A DNA stretch of 12,441 nucleotides from Podochytrium sp. JEL0797 (lineage: Eukaryota; Chytridiomycota; Chytridiomycetes; Chytridiales; Chytriomycetaceae), in the NCBI GenBank assembly GCA_027596195.1, contig JADGJG010000791.1:1-12441 (forward strand), read 5' to 3'. The notes below the pieces were generated by a model, which saw only the letters and a program-made list of their open reading frames with translations, ran no database searches and was not told where the DNA came from. Both the position numbers and the translations under genes were made by a program. This document shows positions 1-8,393 of the stretch, piece after piece. The stretch's first letter is position 1, and each line of letters starts with the position of its first letter.

Positions 1-78
1 CCCCCCCCCCCCCCCCCCCCCCCACACACACACCCCCCCCCCCCCCGCCCCCCCCCCGCCCGGCCCCCCCCCCCCCCC
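1..78. repeat. Poly-C low-complexity tract
   Basis: The first 78 bases are nearly all C, including an opening run of 23, broken only by a short CA stretch and a few G. The other strand is therefore G-rich and could form G-quadruplexes. It is at the very edge of the window, so it may be a genuine simple repeat or a sequence end where assembly stopped. It does not look like a canonical telomere repeat. Positions 79-258, between this tract and the first possible gene, show nothing I can assign. Confidence 0.9.
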
Positions 79-258
79 ACACGAAACAAAGAATAATTTA
101 CGTTTTTGTCTTTGTGCAACTGCATTGGAAACTTCCAGTTTGCACATGCTTGTTTGTTGTCCCATACAGTGGAATGATGTGTCCATTCTTTTCTTGAAGG
201 TCATTGGCATCTTTTCTTTGTTTGGGTGAGTCCTCGCAGTAGTTGGTGTTCTTCTTGG

Positions 259-1078
259 TCAACTGTTAGTCATTCCCAACAACTGGAAGTACTTTTTAGC
301 AAAGGCAAACGCGTCAGGGACCAAATCGAAAGTCTCCACAAAAGAATCCGCTGCCAAAGATATTGTTATCAAACTGATTTGGGTGTGACCAATGGAGGAC
401 ACGGAATGGGAACCAGAGAGGAGTAGGCAGAAGTGTGGTTGAAGCGGGATTTTCCATGGACATGGTGGGCAGAGCTTGTATAACAGATGGTGGGGAGAAA
501 GCCAGCTGGTGCAGGAATGGGTGGCACGTGCAGGTGCTCCCAACGTGTTGAATGAACTGATCTGATATGAATAATGATCAATGAATTTACAATGACGCAA
601 AAAAAATGAATTAGACATACCTGGACCAATGATAAAAGAATCCTCATCAAGCCAGGACATGTCGGCGCTGATTGTTAAAATTTGGCAACGCGTAACGAGT
701 TAAATCAGAGAACCAAAACAATTGGACAAACAGCAAACAAACCCTGCCCTGTCAACAGGTTGTTGTTGAGTGATTCAAAAGATGATCCAATGTGGTCAAG
801 GATCTGCAACAAAAGGTCCGCGACAGATGAACTTGTTTGATTAATTTTGTTGCGAACAGACGTTTGGATGGAAGGAAGCATACTGCCATGCGCGTCTATG
901 GAATGTGTGCTTGGAGCCACAGAAGACTTGTTTTGCTGGAAATCTGGCTAATGTATTGCCCAGTGCCTGGTTGGCTTGTGTTAGTGGGTTGGCAAGCAAC
1001 ATGAGGCAAGAACAAACCAGTTGCAGCTGAAGACAGTGCATCAAGTTCTTCAAGGAGTTTCAGGAACGAATCGCTCAT
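259..1078 (-). CDS. Putative multi-exon gene, function unknown (3' half uncertain)
   Basis: Not recognised as a family. Tentative model: exon 1 at 1078-1018 starts MSDSFLKLLEELDALSSAAT. Intron 1017-944 (GTTTGT..CAG, with a CTAAC branch-like site) leads to exon 2 at 943-739, which contains SVADLLLQILDHIGSSFESL. Intron 738-668 leads to exon 3 at 667-621 (ADMSWLDEDSFIIGP), which ends at a good GTATGT donor. Phases agree across these three exons. The protein looks helical and hydrophilic, possibly coiled coil. Downstream, all three frames stay open for a while. One version uses exon 4 at 561-403 and exon 5 at 350-259, ending in AFAFAKKYFQLLGM and TGA, but other acceptors (for example at 557/556) give different frames. 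The donor of intron 2 could also be four bases earlier. Treat the 5' half as plausible and the 3' half as a guess. Confidence 0.35.
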
Positions 1079-1503
1079 TGTTCCACGAGTCTTGGGGATC
1101 TTTTTTGTTTGTGTCTGCAAAACGAGTTTTGTCCTAAAGTTGTTGGGTTGTGCAGCAAGATTGCGCAATTGATCGCCATAACAGAGATTTCTTCCTGGTT
1201 TTTTTCTCGTTATTCAATCCCTTATTATCACATGTGCGTAAATCGCTTTCATTTTATTATTAAAAAGAGGAGAGAAAGGAGAAAAAGAAATGAAGGGTTG
1301 CCGGCCTCAAGGAGAGGCCACTGTATGAGTTTGGGCAAATCCGCGATAATAAGGTGTGGGATAGGTGATGTAACACATCTGCGAAAATAAATATATGTGA
1401 TGCAGGATGGGGGGATTGGTCGGGGTTTTGTAAGGGTGAGGCAATATGATTTGGGAAGCAAATCGAAAACAGCAGCCTCTCTATATATACATTTCTTGGA
1501 ATT

Positions 1504-1627
1504 CCAGGTTGCTCGCCAGGTTGCTCACCAGGTTGCTGGGACTGACTGGACAAGGTTATGAGGAACGATTTCAGGGTTATGAGGGTTATGAGGGCTTGAC
1601 TCCAGGTTGCTGGCTTCTCAGGTTGCT
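1504..1627. repeat. Short tandem repeats CCAGGTTGCT and GGTTATGAGG
   Basis: Three head-to-tail copies of the 12-mer CCAGGTTGCTCN lie at 1504-1537. They are followed by three copies of a GGTTATGAGG unit between 1553 and 1594, and two more CCAGGTTGCT/TCAGGTTGCT copies at 1602-1611 and 1618-1627. The two units alternate in blocks, so this is a small complex minisatellite. The 12-bp unit is codon-compatible (PGE on the minus strand), but the surrounding frame does not look like a gene. Confidence 0.85.
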
Positions 1628-1640
1628 AAGAAATAAACTT

Positions 1641-1896
1641 TTCACTGGAATTGGGTTTGATTTGTTGCTTGAGGAAAAATGCAAGTCACTATCTGCTCTA
1701 AATCTACCCCAATATGTTTCTCCAAAGCATTTTAGTTTTGCATATGGCATAATTTCCTCCAAGCACAGATGCAGGGTGTGATGCTTCACTGAGATTGGGT
1801 TTGATTGGTTGATTCAGTGAAACTCGCAAGTTAATATCTGCTCTGAACCCTACTGCAACAAGTTTCCAAGCATTTTAGTGTATTAAAAGTCATAAT
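1641..1896. repeat. Imperfect ~113-bp direct duplication
   Basis: Copy A at 1641-1753 and copy B at 1785-1896 share a series of blocks in the same order: TTCACTG, then ATTGGGTTTGATT, then ATCTGCTCT, then AAGCATTTTAG, and finally CATAAT. They have similar spacing and a 144-bp period. They are clearly diverged copies of one segment. Neither copy has a coding signal. The origin could be an old tandem duplication of promoter or UTR sequence, or two fragments of an unrecognised dispersed element. Confidence 0.8.
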
Positions 1897-2405
1897 AAGA
1901 AAAGAAGGAGGGTCGAGAGAGGGTTTATTAGAGTGATTTACACATTTACACTGTGTAGATGGAAAAAATAATATCACTTCCTCTCGCAGCAAGAGTTGCT
2001 GGCGTAATGTTTGCGCAATTTTACATTATTTGATACCTTGTTTTGACTTCTGCACCGAGATTCTGGGTCCTGCTTCTATGCCAACACAGTGAACAAACTA
2101 GATATGCGCTAGTACAGAGCACCTCTAAAGTCCAAAAAAAAAACGAGTCATCATAATCCAAGACGTGATTATATCTGATTCGAATGCACTCCCCAGCCGC
2201 TCGCATTCCTCTCGCATACCATCCCGATAACCCGACAATACCGTAAGTTTAACTTGAAATGGAACAGGTGACAGGTGGAGATTTGTGTCCGTTCTTGGTT
2301 CAAAAAGGCAATCACGTTTCGGACAACATTTTAAAACACCAAAACAACCAAATAAATAACAGCATCCAACCCCTCTTTCTAATTTCTGAAACAATCAGCC
2401 ATCTT

Positions 2406-3820
2406 TCATTGCTCTTCCTCGTTCACATAAACTTTTCTTCTCGAAAACACGCCAATCGCTTCCTCGATTTCCGTCAACTTGTTCTCCAACATGGCGCGCT
2501 TATTTTTGAGTTTCGCAGACTCGACAACGAGAGCAAAGTGTGAGAGCTCATTAAGCAGTTTGACACGCGCTGTAAATGTGAGGAGAGGAGCAAAAAACTA
2601 TTTTATCAGCGAATTTGCAGAAAGGGGAATAGCAAGACAGAGCGAAACTCAAACTCAACTGTCTTCCAAGAATCCAAGAGTTTCTAGCCGCTCTTCATCG
2701 GGCAAAACTGAGAAGAAATGTGTTCGTCAGGGGACGTGCCAAAATAAACAAGAATATCGCCAACTCACGCTTCATGCCCTTTGGAATGCTGTGCGTGAAA
2801 AGACCTTGATTAGCTAAACAAAGAAAGTGAAGACAGACGATCACGATATTTACCATTCCTTTTTGAGCGCATCCAACCGTTCCTTTTCGCGCTCCGCCCA
2901 TTCCATTTTTCGATCAACGAGACTATTCGGAGGGAAGAGAGAGAAGGGAGAGATCGCGTCAATGTCAAATCGTCGTCTCTCGGAATACTCAACTATCGTG
3001 GCAGCTCCCCCATTTTTGTTGATCGCTTCATGTCTAGGGATTCGTTCGAGACGGATGGTTTCGGTTGGCGCGACTCTTTGGCTTTGACGGCATTTAGATG
3101 GATAAAGTTTCTGGAGGCCGAGGAAGTGGTGTTCGAAGCAGCCGATTGAGCGGTGGAAGGACGCGAATAGCGATCGTCAGCGGGATCGGATGAGGTTGAG
3201 GGCGGTCTGTGTGTGGACAGCTTTGATTTGACGTGTTCGAATTGTTTGAGTTTGAAAGGGGCTGGGGGTGGCTTCTGTTTGTCCAAGTCTTTGTTTCTGT
3301 TTTGCAGCTGCAGCTTCAGCAGCAACTTGTGGTTTTCCTTTGCGTGGTCCTTTGGCTTCCCTCCGGCGTAGACAATGTCGTCTCTGAGACCGCGCGAAGG
3401 CTTCAGGGCCATTTGGACGGCGGCGCCGCTCATTTGGCGGATTTTGATGTTTTTGGCCTCGTTCGACGCCGACGAGGATTTCGACGCGGAAGTGGCGGAC
3501 GTGAAGCGCGATGAGGTCGCAGAGGCGGCGGAGGACGGCGGCCGTTTCGAGTCGGTGATGGGCGGAAGCAGCGACGAGGACGACGAAGTGCTGCGGAGCA
3601 TTTTTGGTTTGCGAAACAATTCGTTCTTTTTCGGACGCACGTCTGTCAATAATGTCGCGACGCGCGCTGAAAACTAAATCATGCTTCGTTGGCCGTTCTT
3701 CAGTTCCGCCAGCTGCATCCCGCGACAGTTTATCTTTTTTTTACAAGGGCCCTGTTTTTCAAAAAGCCTTCTAGAGTGGATGTCATCGATTGGCCCAATT
3801 CCGCGGGTCGTGCTTTCCAT
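2406..3820 (-). CDS. ENKD1: Enkurin domain-containing protein 1 (ENKD1) homologue, 6 exons
   Basis: Exons 3820-3745, 3666-2994, 2922-2854, 2788-2769, 2707-2660 and 2569-2406 join in phase to 349 aa, close to the ~346 aa of mammalian ENKD1. Seen in the product: N-terminal MESTTRGIGPIDDIHSRRLF; a Ser-rich stretch (52-92); KDHAKENHKLLLKLQLQNR (from 131), the family's KEN motif; PFKLKQFEHVKSKLSTH (162-178); RNFIHLNAVKAK (211); ELPRYLVDRKMEWAEREKER (from 246); CIPKGMKLLPDEERLETL (273-290); and a C-terminal enkurin domain ending in AIGVFSRRKVYV. These blocks follow the order in animal ENKD1. In animals the protein is at the centrosome and cilium base and binds microtubules, so a basal-body or flagellar role is expected. 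The tiny 20-nt exon (2788-2769) and the GTTGAG donors at 2993 and 2659 are unusual, but the protein continuity supports them. An in-frame TAG at 3676-3674 falls inside intron 1. Confidence 0.93.
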
Positions 3821-4005
3821 CTTGCGGTGAATGCTCTTCTCCCTGCTGGTCTAAATGCTGCCGCTGCCCGCCGCCGTGAATGAGAGAAATCGGCAACACA
3901 CGCCTGCACGTGAGCAGAAAGGGAATCAGTACCACGGCGGCAGCTCCAGAGGAACATGGGGAATCAGCAGGCGTATTGATTAGAATCGTATTTGCTGTGT
4001 GCGTA

Positions 4006-4011
4006 TTTATT
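4006..4011 (-). terminator. Polyadenylation signal for DPM3
   Basis: AATAAA on the minus strand, 24 bases past the DPM3 stop codon. The position suits a cleavage and polyadenylation signal. It is only a hexamer, so chance occurrence cannot be excluded. Confidence 0.4.
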
Positions 4012-4035
4012 TCGAAGAAACTCGTTGTCCCGCAT

Positions 4036-4449
4036 TCACTCAATCTGAACGCCTCTTCTCTTAAGATCCGTTTTGGCCTCAGTGATTTCCTAGAAGGGAA
4101 CGAGAGGCAGGGTTTGATGAGTCACGGGAGCGCAAAATCAGCCTAACTCACTTTCAGGAGCGACAGGTATGCTTCCGGGCAATCTCCGAATGTCACCAGG
4201 GCATATCCGATAGAGAAGAGGGAGTAGGCTCCGAAAGTCACAAGCAGCCACCACGGCATCTGTTCACATTATTGGGCGTGAGGGCTTGTTCGCAAAAAAG
4301 GAGCTGCGGAAGCCACCAACCACAGGTGCGATCGTGTCGAGGTACTCTGGAATGGGGATGAAGGGGATCAAGACCGAATGCAGCATGAGGACGGTCCAGG
4401 CGACAAAGCCGGCGGCAAAAGTGAGTCCTAGGGTTTGTGCTCTGCCCAT
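4036..4449 (-). CDS. DPM3: Dolichol-phosphate mannosyltransferase subunit 3 (DPM3)
   Basis: Exons 4449-4321, 4259-4152 and 4089-4036 join in phase 0 to a 96-aa protein, the usual size for DPM3. Residues 6-36 contain the first hydrophobic segment (GLTFAAGFVAWTVLMLHSVL) and 44-66 the second (MPWWLLVTFGAYSLFSIGYA). They are followed by the family hallmark LVTFGDCPEAYLSLLKEI and a short basic C-terminal tail ending RRGVQIE. DPM3 is a small ER membrane protein. It tethers the catalytic subunit DPM1 that makes dolichol-phosphate-mannose, the mannose donor for GPI anchors, N-glycans and O-mannosylation. Introns are 61 and 62 nt (GTTGGT..CAG, GTGAGT..TAG). The start chosen is MGRAQT; an in-frame ATG at 4485 would add 12 Lys/Asn-rich residues from AT-rich DNA (TATAAAAAATATATTT) that looks more like leader or promoter. 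Only 52 bp separate it from the TEX9 stop, so its promoter must be very short or lie within TEX9. Confidence 0.93.
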
Positions 4450-4501
4450 TCTTGTGTTTTTTTCCAAAATATATTTTTTATACATGTTAGAGGATCAGAG
4501 A

Positions 4502-6433
4502 TCAGATATCCTTCCCTGCCATTGGCCTGCAATTCAACGCCCTCACAAATTCCTCTTCCGAAAAATCCAACAACGCGGCCGCTTCGAGATGCAGCTTTTG
4601 ACGCTTGAGGTTATCAATCAGAAGATTCTGTTTCTTGAAAACTGAGAACAGTTCAGCCTTTTGCTTGGTGAGTTTTTTGTTTTCCGTCAGGAGCGCTTGC
4701 TGGTTCTTTTTCAAATTCTCCATCTTGTCCTGAGAAGAGTGAATCAATCGATGTGGAATTCGAATCACCCATGAGCGAGTTACCTTAGAGTCAGCATTCG
4801 CCTTGTTTAATGTGTGTTTGAGTTTCTCAATCTCCTCGAGAGCGCGATTCAACCTTTGGGAGAAATTCGTTTACGCGACTACCGTGTTTTTGAAGGATAG
4901 TTACCTCAAATCCTTTGAGTTCACATCATTTTCAGTCGTTCTTCTCTCCTTACTTAATGCGTCCAGTTCCTGGTGGGAAATCGGGAGTCAGCAATCCCTC
5001 CAGCCTTTCACTTAAAATCAAAAGTCACCTTTTTCATGGATGTCCTCTCAGTTTCGAGAATCTCGTTTCGTGCTTTCAAGTCTGTGTTTGATCTATTGGA
5101 TTTATCGATTTGTGTCTATTTGCGTTTGGGTATTTGCTTTAGCTCGCGTCCTTTAGGGCAATTTGAATACTCTCACTTGAAGCGTTTGCATATTCTTTGT
5201 GATTTTCATTCTTTCTTCGTCAAAGAATTTGAGTTTTTCTTCCAAGATGGAAATAGCATTGTCCTGTTGAGGTCGCGTTGATATTAGTGCCAAAACGAAT
5301 GCGAACAACACGAAATCGACAAAGTTTGAACTCACCTTGATTGCTTGGTTCTTGACCACCTTTTCCATTTCCTCTTGAATCACCACGAGTTTCGCCTTAA
5401 GGAGTCTGTTGGTGGCCTCTGGATCGCGAAGGATGGAAATTGGATCAATACGGATTCGACCGGAACAAGGACGAAAGCGAAACAAAACTCGAACCTAGAC
5501 CGATTCCTTCTTCCATAGGACCCAAAACAAAGGAAGTCGAAGCCGGCGGGGCACTCTCGGGTTGTAACTTTGCAAACGCACTTGGCGGGCGACTGGGGAT
5601 GATTTTAATCTGCGTGAGATACCGAGCAAGAGTGATGAGATCCGTTATATTCTTACTTTGAACTCGTTCGGGGCTGCGCAACACTCATTTTCGTTGATTC
5701 CTTGGCATTCAAAATTTGACCGACCTATCTCCCTATTTTAAAAAATTTTCAAAACAAGCTGCTTTCACATACCGTTGGAGTAACAGATCCCGCTCTCTTT
5801 GCTCTCATATCCACGGGAGTCGCTCGTTTGATGCTCGGTTTCATGGCTGAAGTGGGCCGTTTTGGAACCGCCGCCTTATGGACAATCGGCACGTATTCCG
5901 CAGCCCTGCTGATAACTTCCACAACTGGTTTCGATTCAACAGCAGGTTCGCAATCATCCGCGGCGGTCGGTTCGATCAGGTAGTGCGCGATCGGCTTTTG
6001 AAGGTGTTCCTTTCCCTCTTTCTGCGCGATTCGCGAAACCAGAAATTATTGAGATTGCTTCAGTTCGTACGGATAGATTATTACGTACGACGAGCAATTC
6101 GGCCTTTTTGACCACCAGATCGGATTTCAATTGGATCTCTTTGTTTTTGCGACTATTTGAAACCGCGTGACCACGTTAGCCAGATTCGCGCATTCCCAAC
6201 ACCAAATACATACATGTATTCCTTTTCGCGCTTCAGCAACTCCTTGCTCAAAGTGAAGTCTGTTGAACGGAACGACCTGTCAAAACCAAAATAGCCAGAG
6301 TCGACAACAAAAAAGATTGCTTACGATCGTCGAGATCTTGGGTTTCAGAGACACCGCTGGAATCGCTGATGGCGGGGCTGACGCTTCGCGTCTTGTGATG
6401 TTGCGTTGGCGAGACAGTTGCAGTATTTTCCAT
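4502..6433 (-). CDS. TEX9: TEX9-like coiled-coil protein, 12 exons
   Basis: Twelve exons join in phase to 409 aa (human TEX9 is ~391): 6433-6325, 6259-6214, 6152-6089, 6021-5773, 5700-5657, 5592-5495, 5418-5336, 5263-5177, 5115-5029, 4969-4905, 4853-4784 and 4729-4502. The first ~200 residues are a polar N-terminus with a short helical part (SKELLKREKEYIRKNKEIQL) and a basic Pro/Ala-rich region. A long coiled coil starts at ~204 with GIGLEATNRLLKAKLVVIQE. Family-diagnostic blocks follow: RLNRALEEIEKLKHTLNKA (311), ENKKLTKQKAELFSVFKKQN, and LKRQKLHLEAAALLDFSEEE from 375. TEX9 is a conserved testis and cilium-associated protein in animals and its biochemistry is poorly known; a basal-body or flagellum role is inferred. 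The exon borders at 5700-5593 are the least certain: an acceptor at 5610 is possible but breaks the phase with the 5700-5657 exon. Introns are 51-76 nt. Confidence 0.92.
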
Positions 6434-6520
6434 GCGTTGTTTTGATTCAGCGAAAAAATGTGAGTGACAAATTTATTTGCTTGCAGTGGAATATGAAAAA
6501 TATAAAATGAGCTCTGAAAA

Positions 6521-7618
6521 TCAGAGGAAAATAGCCAACATGGAAATGGCTGCAACATTCAACGAGACTGTTCGCAGGGCGTCATTCTGCAGAATATTTC
6601 CGGCGGTCGTCGGATGGTACGCAGACGGAGCTGGTGTCTTCGCCGGAGTGGCCGTAGGAGTTCCGAGAGTAACAGGAGTAACACCCGGGGTATTTCCAGC
6701 AGGTGGTACGTAAACAGTTGCGGTGTTGACAGCGGGCGGTGCCACGTAAAGGGCTGGGGTAGTCGCTGAAATAACAACAGATACAGATGCAGATGGAGTT
6801 TTGACGGCGGGGGGGACAGATACAGATGGAGTGTTGACGGCGGGTGGTGGAGTGGTTGGTTTCACGAGGGCGGCAGTGGTAACTGGCGCGTAAATGCCTC
6901 CGGGGGTGTTGCCAGCCGGAGGCACGGTTCCCGCCGGCTTCGAGTTTCCGCATTGGTTTCCGGTGCAGCAGTTGCCTGAAGTTCCACATGGAAGCTTGGG
7001 AGCGTTCGCGTCGGGTTTGGTGGCACCGGAGTTTCCACATTGGTTTCCAGTACAACATCCACCCGCAGTGGCGCATGGAAGCTGGGGAACGTTCGCGTCG
7101 GGTTTGGTGGCGGCACCACCGCCCACGATGGGAGAGTTGGGACACGCAGCGTCGCCTTTGTAGCAAAGTCCTCCCAATCCATTCGTGCCGCGGTTGTAAA
7201 GAATCTGCTGAATGTGCAAGTTGGGAACAGGGTCGACAGCTTGTCCGATCGTGACGATGCAATTGACTCCGGCCGGGCACGCGTTACAGGTCAGTTGAAT
7301 GCGTGATGGCACATTTGCAGTCGTGTATGTGACGGGAGCTTCCTTGCCGCAGGTGTAAGTGAGCTGGTCGGTAACCAACACGTTTCGGCCGAGGTTTGGC
7401 GCAAAGTGCGAGCCGATAACGACCTGAACAGTCATTTCGGTACTTTGAAAGGCGTAGTAGGTTCCTGGAGCAGTCATTTCGTAGTACGCTCCCAGCCCAA
7501 CAAATGTTGTTACGATTGGGTCTGATTGGATCATGCAAGTGGCTTGCGTTGGGGTGCAGAAGCCGGTGGCAGCATTGGCGGTGGCAGCAAGAGCGAGGAG
7601 GGCGGCAGAGAGAAGCAT
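6521..7618 (-). CDS. Secreted, probably GPI-anchored Cys-repeat surface protein
   Basis: An intronless 365-aa protein. The start at 7618 is preferred over an in-frame ATG at 7672 because it begins directly with a signal peptide (MLLSAALLALAATANA, cleavage near ATA/ANA-A). Residues 20-165 form a domain with eight Cys (21, 28, 90, 111, 114, 120, 152, 159). Its opening, CMIQSDPIVTTFVG, faintly recalls the start of von Willebrand type D domains, but I would not assign it. Residues 171-228 are two tandem 29-residue repeats with four Cys each, sharing CCTGNQCGNS. Residues 229-338 are rich in Pro, Thr, Ser, Val and Ala with PPAVNTP-type repeats, a typical O-glycosylated stalk. The C-terminus (TTAGN, then the hydrophobic SLNVAAISMLAIFL) fits a GPI signal. 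Likely a cell-surface or wall protein; ligand and role unknown. It lies 87 bp upstream of TEX9 on the same strand. Confidence 0.85.
   Translation of the reverse strand: MLLSAALLALAATANAATGFCTPTQATCMIQSDPIVTTFVGLGAYYEMTAPGTYYAFQSTEMTVQVVIGSHFAPNLGRNVLVTDQLTYTCGKEAPVTYTTANVPSRIQLTCNACPAGVNCIVTIGQAVDPVPNLHIQQILYNRGTNGLGGLCYKGDAACPNSPIVGGGAATKPDANVPQLPCATAGGCCTGNQCGNSGATKPDANAPKLPCGTSGNCCTGNQCGNSKPAGTVPPAGNTPGGIYAPVTTAALVKPTTPPPAVNTPSVSVPPAVKTPSASVSVVISATTPALYVAPPAVNTATVYVPPAGNTPGVTPVTLGTPTATPAKTPAPSAYHPTTAGNILQNDALRTVSLNVAAISMLAIFL
6935..7108 (-). repeat. Two tandem 87-bp coding repeats
   Basis: Positions 7108-7022 and 7021-6935 encode two 29-residue units, TKPDAN(V/A)P(Q/K)LPC followed by CCTGNQCGNS. 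The DNA is also strongly similar (for example TTTCCGCATTGGTTTCCGGT against TTTCCACATTGGTTTCCAGT). This indicates a fairly recent internal duplication, and the unit could vary in number between strains. Confidence 0.9.
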
Positions 7619-8064
7619 CTTATTGAATATTTGGAAGGGAGGGCGGACGCGTCTTATGCATTTTCGTCCCATAAAAAGTTCATTGATGTCATCGACCGGT
7701 GTTTCTCGAAATTACATTTTCGATGCGGGGATTAAATTTCCTCCGAATTACAGGTGTCTCTAACGATTGATTTGCTGCTGAAGTTTTCTTTGCCTCTGCA
7801 GAAAGGATTCGCCGAGATTGCTGAGATTGATTCTCTTTTTTTTCATTACCCTCCTATTCGCATCGAATTCACCTCTCTCACTTTCTTCAATTTATACTAC
7901 ACGGTGGGTGGAAAGGAATCATCATGGTGAAGAATTGGCGAATTTGTGAAGGAAGGAAGTGTCAGAGGGGGCAAAAACCAAATATTCAATGAGAGAATTC
8001 GCCACGGATGTTGTTGAAACTAGTCTTCAATTGGACAGCGCTAAACAGGATGTCGATTGACGCA
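7619..8064. other. Intergenic, no feature seen
   Basis: About 450 bases upstream of the surface protein. They include its presumed promoter and pyrimidine-rich stretches such as TCTCTTTTTTTTCATTACCC near 7833. Minus-strand frames at 7986-8064 could be the 3' end of the small candidate gene to the right. Nothing else is identifiable. Confidence 0.5.
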
Positions 8065-8295
8065 TCAAGAATTTGATTGCTTGGCGATGCATCTCCTCTG
8101 CCCCTGTCGCTCAGACTTGGAGAAGCTGGATGAGAGCGGTGCAAGCGCCTGTGAATCCAAAAAACTATTGACAAAGCCTTGAGTGGAACGGAGGTTGGCA
8201 CTCCAATCTTCGGCAATGTCGCAATCGCTGGTGCTATCCATCGCGCTCAAATCAACGATCGCCGTCTCCCCAACAGCACCACCGCCACCATTCAT
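8065..8295 (-). CDS. Small hypothetical protein, possibly spliced
   Basis: An ATG at 8295 opens a 76-aa frame: MNGGGGAVGETAIVDLSAMD, then an acidic, helical-looking part with DWSANLRSTQGFVNSFLDSQ. It becomes less convincing near its end (RQGQRRCIAKQSNS). A second minus frame just downstream contains SNQILDASIDILFSAVQLK and ends at 7992-7990, which also looks helical. The two might be joined by splicing: a weak GTCTGA donor after 8119 and a TTTAG acceptor at ~8041 would keep phase. I could not settle this. It starts 98 bp from a divergent plus-strand candidate. No family recognised. Confidence 0.3.
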   Translation of the reverse strand: MNGGGGAVGETAIVDLSAMDSTSDCDIAEDWSANLRSTQGFVNSFLDSQALAPLSSSFSKSERQGQRRCIAKQSNS

Positions 8296-8393
8296 TGCTC
8301 CCGCTTTAACGCGTATCAACGCTGCGTCTCGCTCTCGAGTCCATACACCACACCTTTTTTGCGTGCTTTTTTCCTATTGCCAATTGGTAAAAC

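Larger units (their letters stand above)
1079..2405. other. Intergenic region with repeats
   Basis: No convincing gene in about 1.3 kb between the start of the left gene and the end of ENKD1. Open frames here are short, lack coding-like composition and cross repeated sequence. The stretch is moderately AT-rich and holds a 12-bp tandem repeat cluster (1504-1627) and an imperfect tandem duplication (1641-1896). From 1900 to 2405 I see only unremarkable AT-rich sequence, including the small palindrome TACACTGTGTA near 1948 and an A-run near 2134. Part of it is presumably the promoter of the minus-strand gene starting at 1078 and the 3' UTR of ENKD1. Confidence 0.6.

Noticed and set aside
1504..1627. 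Possible CRISPR-like array
   Set aside because: Units are 10-12 bp, adjacent and without unique spacers; this is a eukaryotic minisatellite.
2259..2543. Plus-strand frame overlapping the ENKD1 3' end
   Set aside because: Antisense to the conserved enkurin exon and with no recognisable protein features.
3674..3676. In-frame TAG just upstream of the long ENKD1 exon, suggesting stop-codon reassignment or a TTG/ATG start at 3649 or 3601
   Set aside because: A 78-nt intron (3744-3667, GTAAAA..TTTTCAG) removes it in phase and adds a good N-terminus starting with ATG at 3820, giving the expected family length.
4450..4485. Upstream in-frame ATG extending DPM3 by 12 residues
   Set aside because: The added MYKKYILEKN-type residues come from AT-rich TATA-like DNA and are not typical of DPM3; the start at 4449 gives the normal length.
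5593..5610. Alternative acceptor at 5610 for the sixth TEX9 exon
   Set aside because: It would give a 47-nt intron and require an unsupported acceptor for the preceding exon; the acceptor at 5593 keeps phase through both.
6894..7306. Several long plus-strand frames across the surface-protein gene
   Set aside because: They are antisense to a well-supported gene with signal peptide and repeats, and carry no independent evidence.
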